Positions 51,035-59,854 of a stretch of 64,000 nucleotides of DNA are shown here, piece after piece. Both the position numbers and the translations under genes were made by a program. This DNA comes from Salinimicrobium sp050750585 (GTDB lineage Bacteria; Bacteroidota; Bacteroidia; Flavobacteriales; Flavobacteriaceae): the NCBI RefSeq assembly GCF_050750585.1, contig NZ_JBOJLM010000004.1:1-64000 (forward strand), given 5' to 3'. The notes below the pieces were generated by a model. It saw nothing but the letters and a program-made list of their open reading frames with translations, was not told the origin of the DNA and did not search any database. Each line of letters begins with the position of its first letter. The stretch's first letter is position 1.

Positions 51035-52420
51035 ATGACAACAAGAGGTGGATTTTCAAGCAGGTTAGGCTTTATAGCCGCAGCCGCAGGATCGGCAGTA
51101 GGCTTGGGGAATATTTGGCAGTTTCCGTATGTGGCAGGACAAAACGGAGGGGCCGCTTTTTTAATAATCTATGTTTTCTGGATTTTCCTAATAGGTTTTC
51201 CAATAATGTTGGGAGAAATCACCCTGGGCCGCAGTGCACAGTCCAACCCTTATGGAGCTTATAAAAAATACGGCGGAAAAGCCTGGGGACTTGTAGGGCT
51301 GTTCGGTATTCTTTCAGGAATCATGATCCTCTCTTTCTATAATGTCGTTTCTGGTTGGGCCTTCGGTTATTTTCTTGAAACAGCCTTCGGAAATTTATTG
51401 GAAGAAAATGATTTTTCATCCTTTTTTGGAGAATATGTAGCCGATTATTCAGATAATCTCTGGTTTAGCTTTGGGTTTATGGCCATTACTGCCGTGATAG
51501 TACTGCAGGGCGTCAAAAAAGGCATTGAAGGTTCTGCAAAAATATTGATGCCGGCGCTTTTTTTCCTGCTACTGGGAATCATAGTTTACGGGCTCACCTT
51601 ACCGGGAGCCATAGAGGGCGTGAAGTTTTATTTGCTGCCCAACTTTAGCCTTATTAATGCCGAAACTATTTACTCTGCTCTTGGGCAGGCTTTCTTTTCC
51701 CTAAGCCTGGGAATGGGCGGTTTGATTACTTATGGCTCTTATCTCAGTAAACAGGAAAATATCTTAAGCTCTGCCAGCTTGGTGGTAATTGCAGATACCA
51801 TGGTGGCATTTTTGGCAGGTTTAATGATTTTCCCGCTTGTTTTCTCTCAGGGACAATCTCCTTCAGAAGGCCCGGGACTGGTATTTGTAGCACTTCCCGG
51901 AATCTTTCAGGCCATGGGGCCAGTGTTGGGGAAAATCGTAGGGAGTAGTTTTTTCCTTTTACTGTGTTTTGCCGCCCTCACCTCTACCATCTCCCTGCTG
52001 GAGGTGGCCGTTGCCTACCTCATTGACGAGCGCAAATGGTCCCGCCGCAGGGCAGTTTCTTTGATGGCTCTTGTTATCTTTTTTATTGGAATACCCAGTA
52101 TGCTGGGTTACGGTGCCATTCAAAGCTTAACCAGCTTCACTTTTTACGAAGGCACATCAAAGAGCTTTATGGACCTTGTACAGGATATATTTTCGGTTAT
52201 TGCGCTGCCCCTTGGAGGGTTCCTGCTTAGTGTCTTTATCGCCACCCGGTGGACCACTGCCAAATTTTCTGATGAAATAAGCCAGGGTGCAAAAAATTAT
52301 AAAGGCTCTTTTATGGAAGGCTTTTTAAATATAATGATCAAATTTATTTGTCCGGTAGTTTTGGGCCTCATGTTTATACTTACCCTGCTTCAAAAGTTCT
52401 TTAACATTCAGCTGTTTTAG
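51035..52420 (+). CDS. Sodium-dependent transporter, NSS/SNF family
   Basis: A 461-residue protein with about 11 or 12 spans of the LeuT fold. The first span carries GSAVGLGNIWQFPYVAGQNGGAAF; in LeuT-type proteins the residue equivalent to Gln here is the conserved gate Arg (R30 of LeuT), so one half of the extracellular salt bridge is missing. The rest, including GMGGLITYGSYLS in span 6-7, is normal. It imports amino acids with Na+. Monocistronic, with the ATG only 4 nt after a -7 box. Confidence 0.92.
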   Translation: MTTRGGFSSRLGFIAAAAGSAVGLGNIWQFPYVAGQNGGAAFLIIYVFWIFLIGFPIMLGEITLGRSAQSNPYGAYKKYGGKAWGLVGLFGILSGIMILSFYNVVSGWAFGYFLETAFGNLLEENDFSSFFGEYVADYSDNLWFSFGFMAITAVIVLQGVKKGIEGSAKILMPALFFLLLGIIVYGLTLPGAIEGVKFYLLPNFSLINAETIYSALGQAFFSLSLGMGGLITYGSYLSKQENILSSASLVVIADTMVAFLAGLMIFPLVFSQGQSPSEGPGLVFVALPGIFQAMGPVLGKIVGSSFFLLLCFAALTSTISLLEVAVAYLIDERKWSRRRAVSLMALVIFFIGIPSMLGYGAIQSLTSFTFYEGTSKSFMDLVQDIFSVIALPLGGFLLSVFIATRWTTAKFSDEISQGAKNYKGSFMEGFLNIMIKFICPVVLGLMFILTLLQKFFNIQLF

Positions 52421-52497
52421 CTTTCTTCGGAAGTAAAAAATACAGCTAAAATATCCCGGAACATATTTTGTTTTTTGCGCTGGTGACAAATTTCACC

Positions 52498-52878
52498 TCA
52501 CTCAGCCTTCAAATAACCTGCTTTAATTTTTTCTGCGGAATAAATGCACAATGCAGCAAGGATGTAAATAAAAATATCCAGCCATTCAAAATGATTCCCC
52601 AACACTGCCGAAGCAATCCTATTATCCTGAAGATTTAGAAGAGAAAGAAGCCCGAAATATTGCGAAGCTTCAACAGCAAAGGCGAAAAACAGCACTCCAA
52701 AAATGGCATTTTTGACAGGAATATTAAAAAAGCTTTTTAAAAGGCAGTAGAGAAAGATGACCACCACGAAATCTCCGCCGTAGGGCCTAATGATCTTATC
52801 GTTTATAAAAGCAGCAATAAAAACTTCTGTAAAGAAAAGAAGAACAGCCGCCGCAAAATAATTGAAATGAAATTGCAC
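52498..52878 (-). CDS. DUF2809 family membrane protein
   Basis: A 126-residue protein with four predicted spans and the family segments PYGGDFVVVIFLYCLLKSF near residue 32, FAFAVEASQYFGLL and FEWLDIFIYILAALC. DUF2809 proteins have no known function. A perfect core of the dispersed palindrome lies inside the gene at 52699-52713, encoding Val-Lys-Asn-Ala-Ile-Phe between spans 2 and 3. It ends a minus-strand pair with the BLUF-like gene 19 nt upstream. Confidence 0.84.
   Translation of the reverse strand: MQFHFNYFAAAVLLFFTEVFIAAFINDKIIRPYGGDFVVVIFLYCLLKSFFNIPVKNAIFGVLFFAFAVEASQYFGLLSLLNLQDNRIASAVLGNHFEWLDIFIYILAALCIYSAEKIKAGYLKAE
52695..52719. repeat. Dispersed palindrome copy 7, inside a CDS
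   Basis: Perfect core AAAAATGGCATTTTT at 52699-52713 with CTCC and GACAGG flanks, inside the DUF2809 gene and in the same reading phase as the other coding copies. Confidence 0.85.
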
Positions 52879-52897
52879 CCCGGCAAGCTAATAAAAA

Positions 52898-53311
52898 CTA
52901 TAAAACCCTGGTGTCAATAAATGATTTGAGAATGTTTTTGATTTGCTGCTGAGTTTCGGGATCCATTCCCTTTACAGATTCGCAGTATTGGCTTACCAAC
53001 TCAGGTTTTGAATATTCTGCTTCATCCAGATGTTCAACAATATAATGATCAAAAGAGCCTTTTGAGAGGTCTTTTCCCACCACCTGGATAATGTTATTGT
53101 GACGGGGGTCTTCTTTGATACGCTGAAACAGCTCCAAAACCTTAGTCTTTTCCCCTTCCAGTACCTGAAAGAAATTACCTTCAGAAAAAAGGAGCATTCC
53201 TTTAATATTTTCCTTGTTGTTCTTCTCCTGCCATTTGGGAAGTAAGGTTTCAATCTCGCCAACTGTAAAATTGTTGCTGGCGGTACTTATAAAACATATT
53301 GCATGCTCCAT
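52898..53311 (-). CDS. BLUF-domain protein lacking the photoactive tyrosine
   Basis: A 137-residue protein that is almost only a BLUF fold (MEHAICFISTASNNFT... GMLLFSEGNFFQVLEGE... DPRHNNI). Aligned without gaps to AppA, the flavin-binding Asn45 and Gln63 match Asn31 and Gln49, but Tyr21 is Phe7 (codon TTT). Tyr at this place is needed for the light-induced hydrogen-bond switch in characterised BLUF proteins, so it may still bind FAD but should not photocycle normally. The C-terminal helices (from about residue 95) are the usual BLUF cap. Divergent from the DUF5916 gene. Confidence 0.85.
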   Translation of the reverse strand: MEHAICFISTASNNFTVGEIETLLPKWQEKNNKENIKGMLLFSEGNFFQVLEGEKTKVLELFQRIKEDPRHNNIIQVVGKDLSKGSFDHYIVEHLDEAEYSKPELVSQYCESVKGMDPETQQQIKNILKSFIDTRVL

Positions 53312-53449
53312 TAAAAGAGGTTTTTCAGTCCCAATTTAAAAAAGTATAGTTTTTATAAATCCTAAGAATTTCACAAATCCTTCATTTTAATGTAAAACCC
53401 ATATTTCTTCGGAAGTGAATTTCCCACAACTTCTTCAGAAAAAATCACT

Positions 53450-53474
53450 CCTCAAAAATGCCATTTTTGGAAGG
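53450..53474. repeat. Dispersed palindrome copy 8, between divergent genes
   Basis: Core AAAAATGCCATTTTT at 53454-53468 with CCTC on the left and GGAAGG on the right, in the 263-nt divergent region between the BLUF-like and DUF5916 genes. Confidence 0.85.
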
Positions 53475-53574
53475 AATTTCCAGTAAAATTTCAGAAATAA
53501 CCGAAATAGATAAAAAACATTCAGATAAACTGCAACAAATATGAATTTTTGCTGTCTATTAACTAAACTTCTTG

Positions 53575-56046
53575 ATGAAATCACTTTTTTCAGCTCTTTT
53601 TCTCTTGTTAAGTATTTCGGCTTTTGCACAGGAAAAAGACAGTATTCCGAGGAAACAGATCTACATCTCCCGCATTAATGACGCTCCAAAGATTGACGGC
53701 AGGTTAGACGATGCGGCGTGGAAAAATGCGGCCAGCGCTACCAATTTTGTGGAACGGCTTCCAAATAACGGGCGATCTATTCCCGATAGCCTTGCCACTA
53801 CCGTAAAAGTAGTTTATGACGATCTGGGGATCTATTTTGGAGCCGAAATGCTGGACCCAAAACCTTCAGAAATACGAAAAGAACTCACCGAGCGCGACGG
53901 GATAGGCAATGACGACTTCTTTTTTATCCTGCTCAACGGGTATAATGACCGGCAACAGAGCATGCAGTTCATCGTAACGGCTGCAGGAGTCCAGTACGAT
54001 GCAAAAATGACCAATGGGAACGAAGACTCTTCGTGGAATGCCGTTTGGTACAGCAATGTAGATATCAATGACCGCGGGTGGACGGCCGAGATCTTTATTC
54101 CATATTCCGAACTGCGTTTTCCAGAAAAATCTATCCAGGAATGGGGGTTGCAGATAGAGCGGGAGTTTAAACGCAGCGGCACCCGGTACAGCTGGAGCCC
54201 TATTGACAATTCCAAAGGTTCTTACTCCATTTACGACGGGGAGATACATGGCATTGAAAATATTGAAACCCCTACCCGACTATCGGTACAGCCATATATT
54301 TCTACTTACCTCAACAATTACGACGGCGAGACCAGCACTAACGTTAACGGTGGAATGGACCTGAAATATGGCATTAATGACGCCTTTACACTCGACATGA
54401 TCCTGATCCCCGATTTTGGACAAACTAAATTTGACGAAACTGTTCTCAATCTTTCGGCTTTTGAAGTGCAATATGATGAGCAGCGACCATTTTTTACTGA
54501 AGGAACCGAGCTCTTTACCAAAGGAGACCTTTTCTATTCGCGCAGGGTGGGCGGTGAGCCTTTTGGAGATGTGCCACTTCAGGAAGAAGAAGAGATTGTT
54601 GATTTTCCTTCTTCCGTAGATCTTATCAACGCTTTGAAGGTCTCGGGAAGGACAGATGGAGGACTTGGAATCGGATTTTTTAACGCCATAACCGAAAAGA
54701 CCCATGTCACAGTGAAGAATACCGAAACCGGTGCCACCCGCCGGGAGCTTATCGAACCTTTCACCAATTACAATATCCTGGTGCTCGATCAACGCTACGG
54801 CGACAATTCTTCAGTTTCACTGGTAAATACCAACACCACCCGCGAAGGCCATTTTAGGGACGCCAACGCTACAGGCCTGTATGTTGACCACACAAATAAA
54901 ACCAACACATTTAATTATTTTGGTGGGATTGAAGGCAGCTGGGTAATGGAAGAAGACACCAAAACTGGTATGGAGGCTCAGGCCGGAGTGTCCAAAATAA
55001 GTGGAAAGAACCGGATGGACCTCAACGCCAATTTACGCACCAAAGACTATGATATTAACGACCTTGGCTATTCCAGCGCCACAAATTTCGTACGTTACCA
55101 GGGCCTTTACCAGCGCAGGCTTTTGCAGCCAAAAGGCTTTCTAAACAATATGTACCTCAACTGGGTAAGTATACATGAACGCCGCCTGGAACCCGACCTG
55201 CACAGCAACTGGATCCTCAACTTTAATTCCAGCTTTACTACCCGCGAATTTTTCAATTTTGGCGGGGGTTTTGAAACCACTCCCATTGGCACAAACGATA
55301 TCTATGAGCCACGGGTAGATGGTAAGTATTTTAGTATTCCTGCTTATTACGATGTGTGGCTTTGGTTCAATACAGATTTCAGGAAGAAGCTGGTAGTAGA
55401 AGTATTGGCCGACTGGTACAAGTACGATGAACGTGGCCGGGGAGATCTAATTTTTGATTTTAGCCCCCAATACAGGTTTTCAGATAAGTTCAATGTACGC
55501 CTGTCTACCAACGTGAGATTGTCTGACAAAGAAGAGGGCTTTGTAGATTTTTTGGAAGATGATAATATCCTGTTTGGGCAGCGCGATCGCAACACCATTG
55601 TGAACTCTCTGGGTGCAAATTACATCTTCAACAATAAAATGGGGCTGAACCTGGCCTTTAGGCACTATTATTCTGAAGTGTTTTATTCTGAATTTTATAC
55701 GCTCCAAAACGATGGAGGTTTAAGCGATTACGGTTCCAAAAATGACGAATACAACACTACTTACAACAGCTGGAACCTGGATTTACGCTTTTCCTGGTGG
55801 TTTGCCCCCGGAAGCCAGATGACGTTGCTCTACCGCAACGCCACCGACAGCTACATAGAGCGTTCGCACATCAATATTGGCGACAATTTTAAGAACCTCT
55901 TTGACCAGCCACAGGTTAACAGCCTTTCTTTAAGGATCTCCTACTATTTGGATTACAACCGGGTGAAAAGCTGGTTTAAATCTAACGACAGACCCACCAT
56001 ACCCCAAGATGCTGTTGGTTACCGGGAGTCAAAAATGAGGTTATAA
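53575..56046 (+). CDS. DUF5916 protein: CBM9-like domain plus outer membrane barrel
   Basis: Start chosen at the ATG at 53575 (a TTG lies one codon earlier). A 823-residue protein: signal peptide (cleavage before QEKDS), an N-terminal carbohydrate-binding family 9-like domain (INDAPKIDGRLDDAAWKNA ... residues ~35-210), then the DUF5916 part, a large beta-barrel of about 600 residues with many aromatic strand ends. Members of this family are common in Flavobacteriia and of unknown function, perhaps glycan uptake or outer-membrane passage. It is not part of a visible susCD cluster. Confidence 0.88.
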   Translation: MKSLFSALFLLLSISAFAQEKDSIPRKQIYISRINDAPKIDGRLDDAAWKNAASATNFVERLPNNGRSIPDSLATTVKVVYDDLGIYFGAEMLDPKPSEIRKELTERDGIGNDDFFFILLNGYNDRQQSMQFIVTAAGVQYDAKMTNGNEDSSWNAVWYSNVDINDRGWTAEIFIPYSELRFPEKSIQEWGLQIEREFKRSGTRYSWSPIDNSKGSYSIYDGEIHGIENIETPTRLSVQPYISTYLNNYDGETSTNVNGGMDLKYGINDAFTLDMILIPDFGQTKFDETVLNLSAFEVQYDEQRPFFTEGTELFTKGDLFYSRRVGGEPFGDVPLQEEEEIVDFPSSVDLINALKVSGRTDGGLGIGFFNAITEKTHVTVKNTETGATRRELIEPFTNYNILVLDQRYGDNSSVSLVNTNTTREGHFRDANATGLYVDHTNKTNTFNYFGGIEGSWVMEEDTKTGMEAQAGVSKISGKNRMDLNANLRTKDYDINDLGYSSATNFVRYQGLYQRRLLQPKGFLNNMYLNWVSIHERRLEPDLHSNWILNFNSSFTTREFFNFGGGFETTPIGTNDIYEPRVDGKYFSIPAYYDVWLWFNTDFRKKLVVEVLADWYKYDERGRGDLIFDFSPQYRFSDKFNVRLSTNVRLSDKEEGFVDFLEDDNILFGQRDRNTIVNSLGANYIFNNKMGLNLAFRHYYSEVFYSEFYTLQNDGGLSDYGSKNDEYNTTYNSWNLDLRFSWWFAPGSQMTLLYRNATDSYIERSHINIGDNFKNLFDQPQVNSLSLRISYYLDYNRVKSWFKSNDRPTIPQDAVGYRESKMRL

Positions 56047-56069
56047 GAGACAAGTTTTATTCTGAAGAA

Positions 56070-56099
56070 GAGGTGCCAAAAATGACATTTTTGGAAGGT
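56070..56099. repeat. Dispersed palindrome copy 9 (GAGGTG-flanked form)
   Basis: GAGGTGCC then core AAAAATGACATTTTT at 56078-56092, then GGAAGGT. It lies 24 nt past the DUF5916 stop. Confidence 0.85.
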
Positions 56100-56193
56100 A
56101 ACTGGTAATACTGAAAGGTGAGGATTGTTATAATTGTAGATTATTTGAATTTCAGAAGTTTTTAAATCCTGAAACTTTTTACGACAATCCATT

Positions 56194-56238
56194 AAAAAGC
56201 AAAAGCGAGGATGAACCTCGCTTTTGCTACTTTTTTAT
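56194..56238. terminator. Bidirectional terminator between DUF5916 and the ABC/M1 fusion
   Basis: 13-bp arms AGCAAAAGCGAGG / CCTCGCTTTTGCT at 56198-56210 and 56216-56228, loop ATGAA, with an A tract before and T tract after; serves both convergent genes. Confidence 0.92.
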
Positions 56239-56246
56239 ATTGTTGT

Positions 56247-59200
56247 TTACTCCTCTACAGTTTTCAAATTATCGTCGGAGTTTCGGTCGATCAATTTGTT
56301 ATAGGGATCGATTCCGGCTTTTACAGGTTTTTCATCAGTAATTACGGTAAAGGTATTTTCACCGGGTTCTAACCATTTTAATTTAAGGTACAACGGGTTT
56401 TTAATGGTTACCCCATCAGCATTTTCAACATCTTCTCCAAACAGCCCTACATCCACCAGGTTTTTCTTCTCGTCAACACGATCTTCCTTACCTGTATTAT
56501 CATAATAGAATTTTTTAGCATTTACAGTAAAAGTAGTTTCCCATTTACCATTATCTAAAGGTTTGGTTTTGGCATTCATCACCCTGTTTTCATACAAAAC
56601 GATTTCTTTGAACCCATCATCAACTTTGTATTTTAAAGAATCGGGCGTTACAGCATATAAAGCTTTGTACAGATCTTCAGAAGTTGGATAATAACCTTTC
56701 TTGTTATATTTAAATTCTTCCAAAAAGTTTTTGAGTCCCTTATTCACCAATTCTTCCCCAATTACATCCTGTAGATCATACATGATCATAGAACCTTTTT
56801 CGTACCAGATATACTGGCCTACTTCAACATCCAATAGTGTGCGCTCAGGTTTGAAACTAAACTGACGGCCGTTGAGATATTTGTCAAGCGACACTTTTAA
56901 GAACGATTTAATTCCGTTCTCACCATACTCCTGTTTCATTGTCATTAAAGAAGCATATTCGGCCAAAGTTTCAGAAATGATATTAGCACCTGAAGTTTTA
57001 CTTGGCGTAATAATATGACCCCACCACTGGTGTGCCACCTCGTGAGATGTAACCCTGAAAGCATAATTATAACTGTCAGATTTGGAAAAGTCTGCTGTAA
57101 AGCCAAAGTTTTCGGAATAGGGAATTGACGTAGCAAAAGACTGGGCAAAACTGGCATAAGCCGGAAATTCGATCACCCGAAGCACTGAATACGGGTATTC
57201 CATAAAGTTTTGCGAGTTGTATTCTAAAGCAACTTTAACCCCTTTAATAAAATGTTCCAGGTTCTCTTTATGCTTGGGGGAATGGTAAACCTCTATGGTA
57301 ACTTCCTTTCCACTTGGCGCTGTCCAGGTATCTTTTTCAATATCATAGGTAGCCGAAACAAAACTAAAAAAGTAGTCGGTTTTGTCTTCCAGTTTATAAT
57401 GAAAGTAGCTCCTGTTATTTTCTTCCCATTGCCTGGTAAGGGTTCCCGGGGCTATGGCTGTTTGTCCTTTTGAAGTACTTACTACAGCTTCAAAATTGAG
57501 ATAATCTGCATCTTCATTAAAGAGGTTTTTCTTTAGGGCAGTACTATCTGTTTTTGGTGGCAATAAGTAATCAAGCTCCTTTAGACCATATTTTTTACGT
57601 ATGCCATTTTCCTCTAATGCACGCTCAAAATGAAAGGAAGGAAAAATAGTATGTCTAAAGAAAGTTCCATTGTTTAAAACTGCTGTTTCTGAACTTGCAG
57701 AGAATCCATGCGTACTGGCTCTTGTTTCGATGACTAATGATGCTGTGTCTCCTGGCTGCAGGCTTGTTGGCAGTTCGTAGATAAACATCCTGTATTCATC
57801 ATCTTCTAAAAACGGTTTAAGTTCTGTGCCGTTATACACCACCTTCATAATCTTTGTATCTGCTATTGGGAATTTCACTTCCATCAAAAGCGTATCAATA
57901 GGTGTATCAAAGTTATTAATGACCTCAAATTCTCCTTTGGCCGCTATACTTCGGTCTTCAGGAAAAATATCAATAAAGGCCTTTAGATCAACAACCTGGA
58001 CATGGGGTTGGTCGATATATTTCCCATATTTTTTCTCGGCTTCAGCATTAAGCTTTTCGCTGTAATTGCCATCTTCCAGTTGATTTAAGACTTTTAAATT
58101 GTAATAGCTATAAGCACCTACAGAAACGAATAGGAATACAAAGAACAGCATTAAGCTCAGGGTCTTTCCGTTTAACCGCTGCTTTGCCAGGTGCAATCTT
58201 TCTTTAGGGGAAGAAATGAAACCGCGATTCCAGAAAAGAATGCCAATAGTCGCAAAAATACAGGTGATCGAAATCCAATAGATATTCAGCCAGGATTGCC
58301 CATATAAATAATGTCCGAAGCCATTCAAATCACTGAGAAAAGAATAAGGAGTACCCCCAAAATTCAATAAGGGATTTGAGGATTTAAACACTAAACCTAT
58401 TAGGATAGGTAAGCCAACGTAAATCATAATGACTAAAAAATGTCCTAAAAACTTGTTGTTGACCAGAACATGTATGAAAAATGCCAACAGCACAGTCATA
58501 AGATAGCTTGGAAAGATCGTCATAAAGTTATAGGTCAAATACATACCCAACTCAAAATTGAAATAACCATTAAAGCTTTGATACAAAAGGCCAACTACAA
58601 CATTGAGTAGGGTTAGCACAAGGGCAACACCAATTAAAGAGATAATCTTAGAAAGGTATAAGGTGATATTGCTAACCGGTAGAGCATCGTAAAATTCAAA
58701 AGTTTTGTTCTTTCTGGTTCTATGCACAGCTTCGCCCGCATAAATAATTAAAATAATTACAGAGAATAAGGATATTCCACCTGAGATTTGTGCCACCATA
58801 TATCGTGTTAACGGTAAGGATGGCGTTCCATAAATCTGGTTGGACTGGTAGGTTACAAAACCTGCGACAATGATCCCGATAACGATCAAGATCACAAAAA
58901 CAGTTTCTTTTACAATAGATAAAAATTCAATCTTACTTAGGGATAACAGGTTTTCTCTTCGGGCTCTGGAATTGAACTGCTGTAAAACTTCAGGAATAAA
59001 AGTGGAAGGCACATAAGCTACTTTTGATTCTTTGGCCGATTTCTTTTTTGATGAAGTTAAAAAGCCTTTGTAAGAGAATTTAAATAAGGTGAAGAAGAAA
59101 ATCAGTAAAGCGATACCCAGCCATAACAACCTGTTTAAGGCAAATTTGCCTGAAAGTGATAATTGGGTGTTATTCAATTCATCTACAGTCCAATACTTTG

Positions 59201-59852
59201 TAATGTAACCATGAGCGGTCTCCCCAAATGGATCAACGTAAACACTTAACCACTCGGTATCTAAACCGGAGAGTAATTGCCCTGAAGCAATGGTTAAGAT
59301 AAAAATAACAATTCCTCCTAAATATAAAATTGACATGCGTTTGAAAAAGGTCATCAAACAAAAGAACAGGCTTCCTATAAAAAAAGAATTGATCGTTAAG
59401 AGATGTAGAAAAGGCAAGGCATAAGAGACTATATTAAAAGAAGTATAGGTTCCGTAATCTGGTCGGTTTAACAAGGCGCCAAGCCCAAACCCAATCATCG
59501 CCCCTATCACCGCTCCAATATTCATAAGGGTTACAATGGCATAACTTCCAAAAAAGCGTCCCAGGATGTAGTTCTTTTCTGAAACAGGAAAGGTAAAATA
59601 GGTCTGTGCGGTTTTATGCTCCTCATCGCGATACACGGGCACCCCCATTATAGCGGCATAAAAAAACAGACTCATAATACTCATTACGCCTAAGATTCCC
59701 ACAATAGCGTTTGGACTATTGGTGTACTGAGCCGTGTTTGAATCTTCAAAAACGCTCAATAAAAGCGGAATAAGGAACATTATAAATATATAAATGTAGG
59801 TTGCCGGTCGTCTCAGCCTGTATTTGAGTTCAAATAAGAAAATCTCCTTCAT
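56247..59852 (-). CDS. ABC-2 permease fused to an M1 family aminopeptidase
   Basis: A 1201-residue fusion. Residues ~1-590 form ABC-2 type permease modules with around 12 spans (e.g. YIYIFIMFLIPLLLSVF, VIVIGIIVAGFV). Residues ~620-1190 form an M1 peptidase with zinc motif HEVAHQWWGH near residue 937, the downstream Glu in SETLAEYAS, and PYSENFGF where other M1 enzymes have G-A-M-E-N, so the exopeptidase motif is altered. The ATPase gene follows 2 nt upstream. This architecture is known in Bacteroidota; it probably couples export with extracytoplasmic peptide processing. Confidence 0.9.
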   Translation of the reverse strand: MKEIFLFELKYRLRRPATYIYIFIMFLIPLLLSVFEDSNTAQYTNSPNAIVGILGVMSIMSLFFYAAIMGVPVYRDEEHKTAQTYFTFPVSEKNYILGRFFGSYAIVTLMNIGAVIGAMIGFGLGALLNRPDYGTYTSFNIVSYALPFLHLLTINSFFIGSLFFCLMTFFKRMSILYLGGIVIFILTIASGQLLSGLDTEWLSVYVDPFGETAHGYITKYWTVDELNNTQLSLSGKFALNRLLWLGIALLIFFFTLFKFSYKGFLTSSKKKSAKESKVAYVPSTFIPEVLQQFNSRARRENLLSLSKIEFLSIVKETVFVILIVIGIIVAGFVTYQSNQIYGTPSLPLTRYMVAQISGGISLFSVIILIIYAGEAVHRTRKNKTFEFYDALPVSNITLYLSKIISLIGVALVLTLLNVVVGLLYQSFNGYFNFELGMYLTYNFMTIFPSYLMTVLLAFFIHVLVNNKFLGHFLVIMIYVGLPILIGLVFKSSNPLLNFGGTPYSFLSDLNGFGHYLYGQSWLNIYWISITCIFATIGILFWNRGFISSPKERLHLAKQRLNGKTLSLMLFFVFLFVSVGAYSYYNLKVLNQLEDGNYSEKLNAEAEKKYGKYIDQPHVQVVDLKAFIDIFPEDRSIAAKGEFEVINNFDTPIDTLLMEVKFPIADTKIMKVVYNGTELKPFLEDDEYRMFIYELPTSLQPGDTASLVIETRASTHGFSASSETAVLNNGTFFRHTIFPSFHFERALEENGIRKKYGLKELDYLLPPKTDSTALKKNLFNEDADYLNFEAVVSTSKGQTAIAPGTLTRQWEENNRSYFHYKLEDKTDYFFSFVSATYDIEKDTWTAPSGKEVTIEVYHSPKHKENLEHFIKGVKVALEYNSQNFMEYPYSVLRVIEFPAYASFAQSFATSIPYSENFGFTADFSKSDSYNYAFRVTSHEVAHQWWGHIITPSKTSGANIISETLAEYASLMTMKQEYGENGIKSFLKVSLDKYLNGRQFSFKPERTLLDVEVGQYIWYEKGSMIMYDLQDVIGEELVNKGLKNFLEEFKYNKKGYYPTSEDLYKALYAVTPDSLKYKVDDGFKEIVLYENRVMNAKTKPLDNGKWETTFTVNAKKFYYDNTGKEDRVDEKKNLVDVGLFGEDVENADGVTIKNPLYLKLKWLEPGENTFTVITDEKPVKAGIDPYNKLIDRNSDDNLKTVEE

Positions 59853-59854
59853 AA

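Noticed and set aside
8194..53414. TTTCTTCGGAAG as a second dispersed motif (8193, 22425, 23681, 29566, 52422, 53404)
   Set aside because: Most copies are inside genes where they encode Ser/Ala-Glu-Glu-rich stretches on one strand, and the flanks do not agree. Only the 8194-8219 copy forms a hairpin.
53435..53629. 64-codon minus-strand frame across the divergent region
   Set aside because: It covers palindrome copy 8 and the start of the DUF5916 gene; no domain or conserved start.
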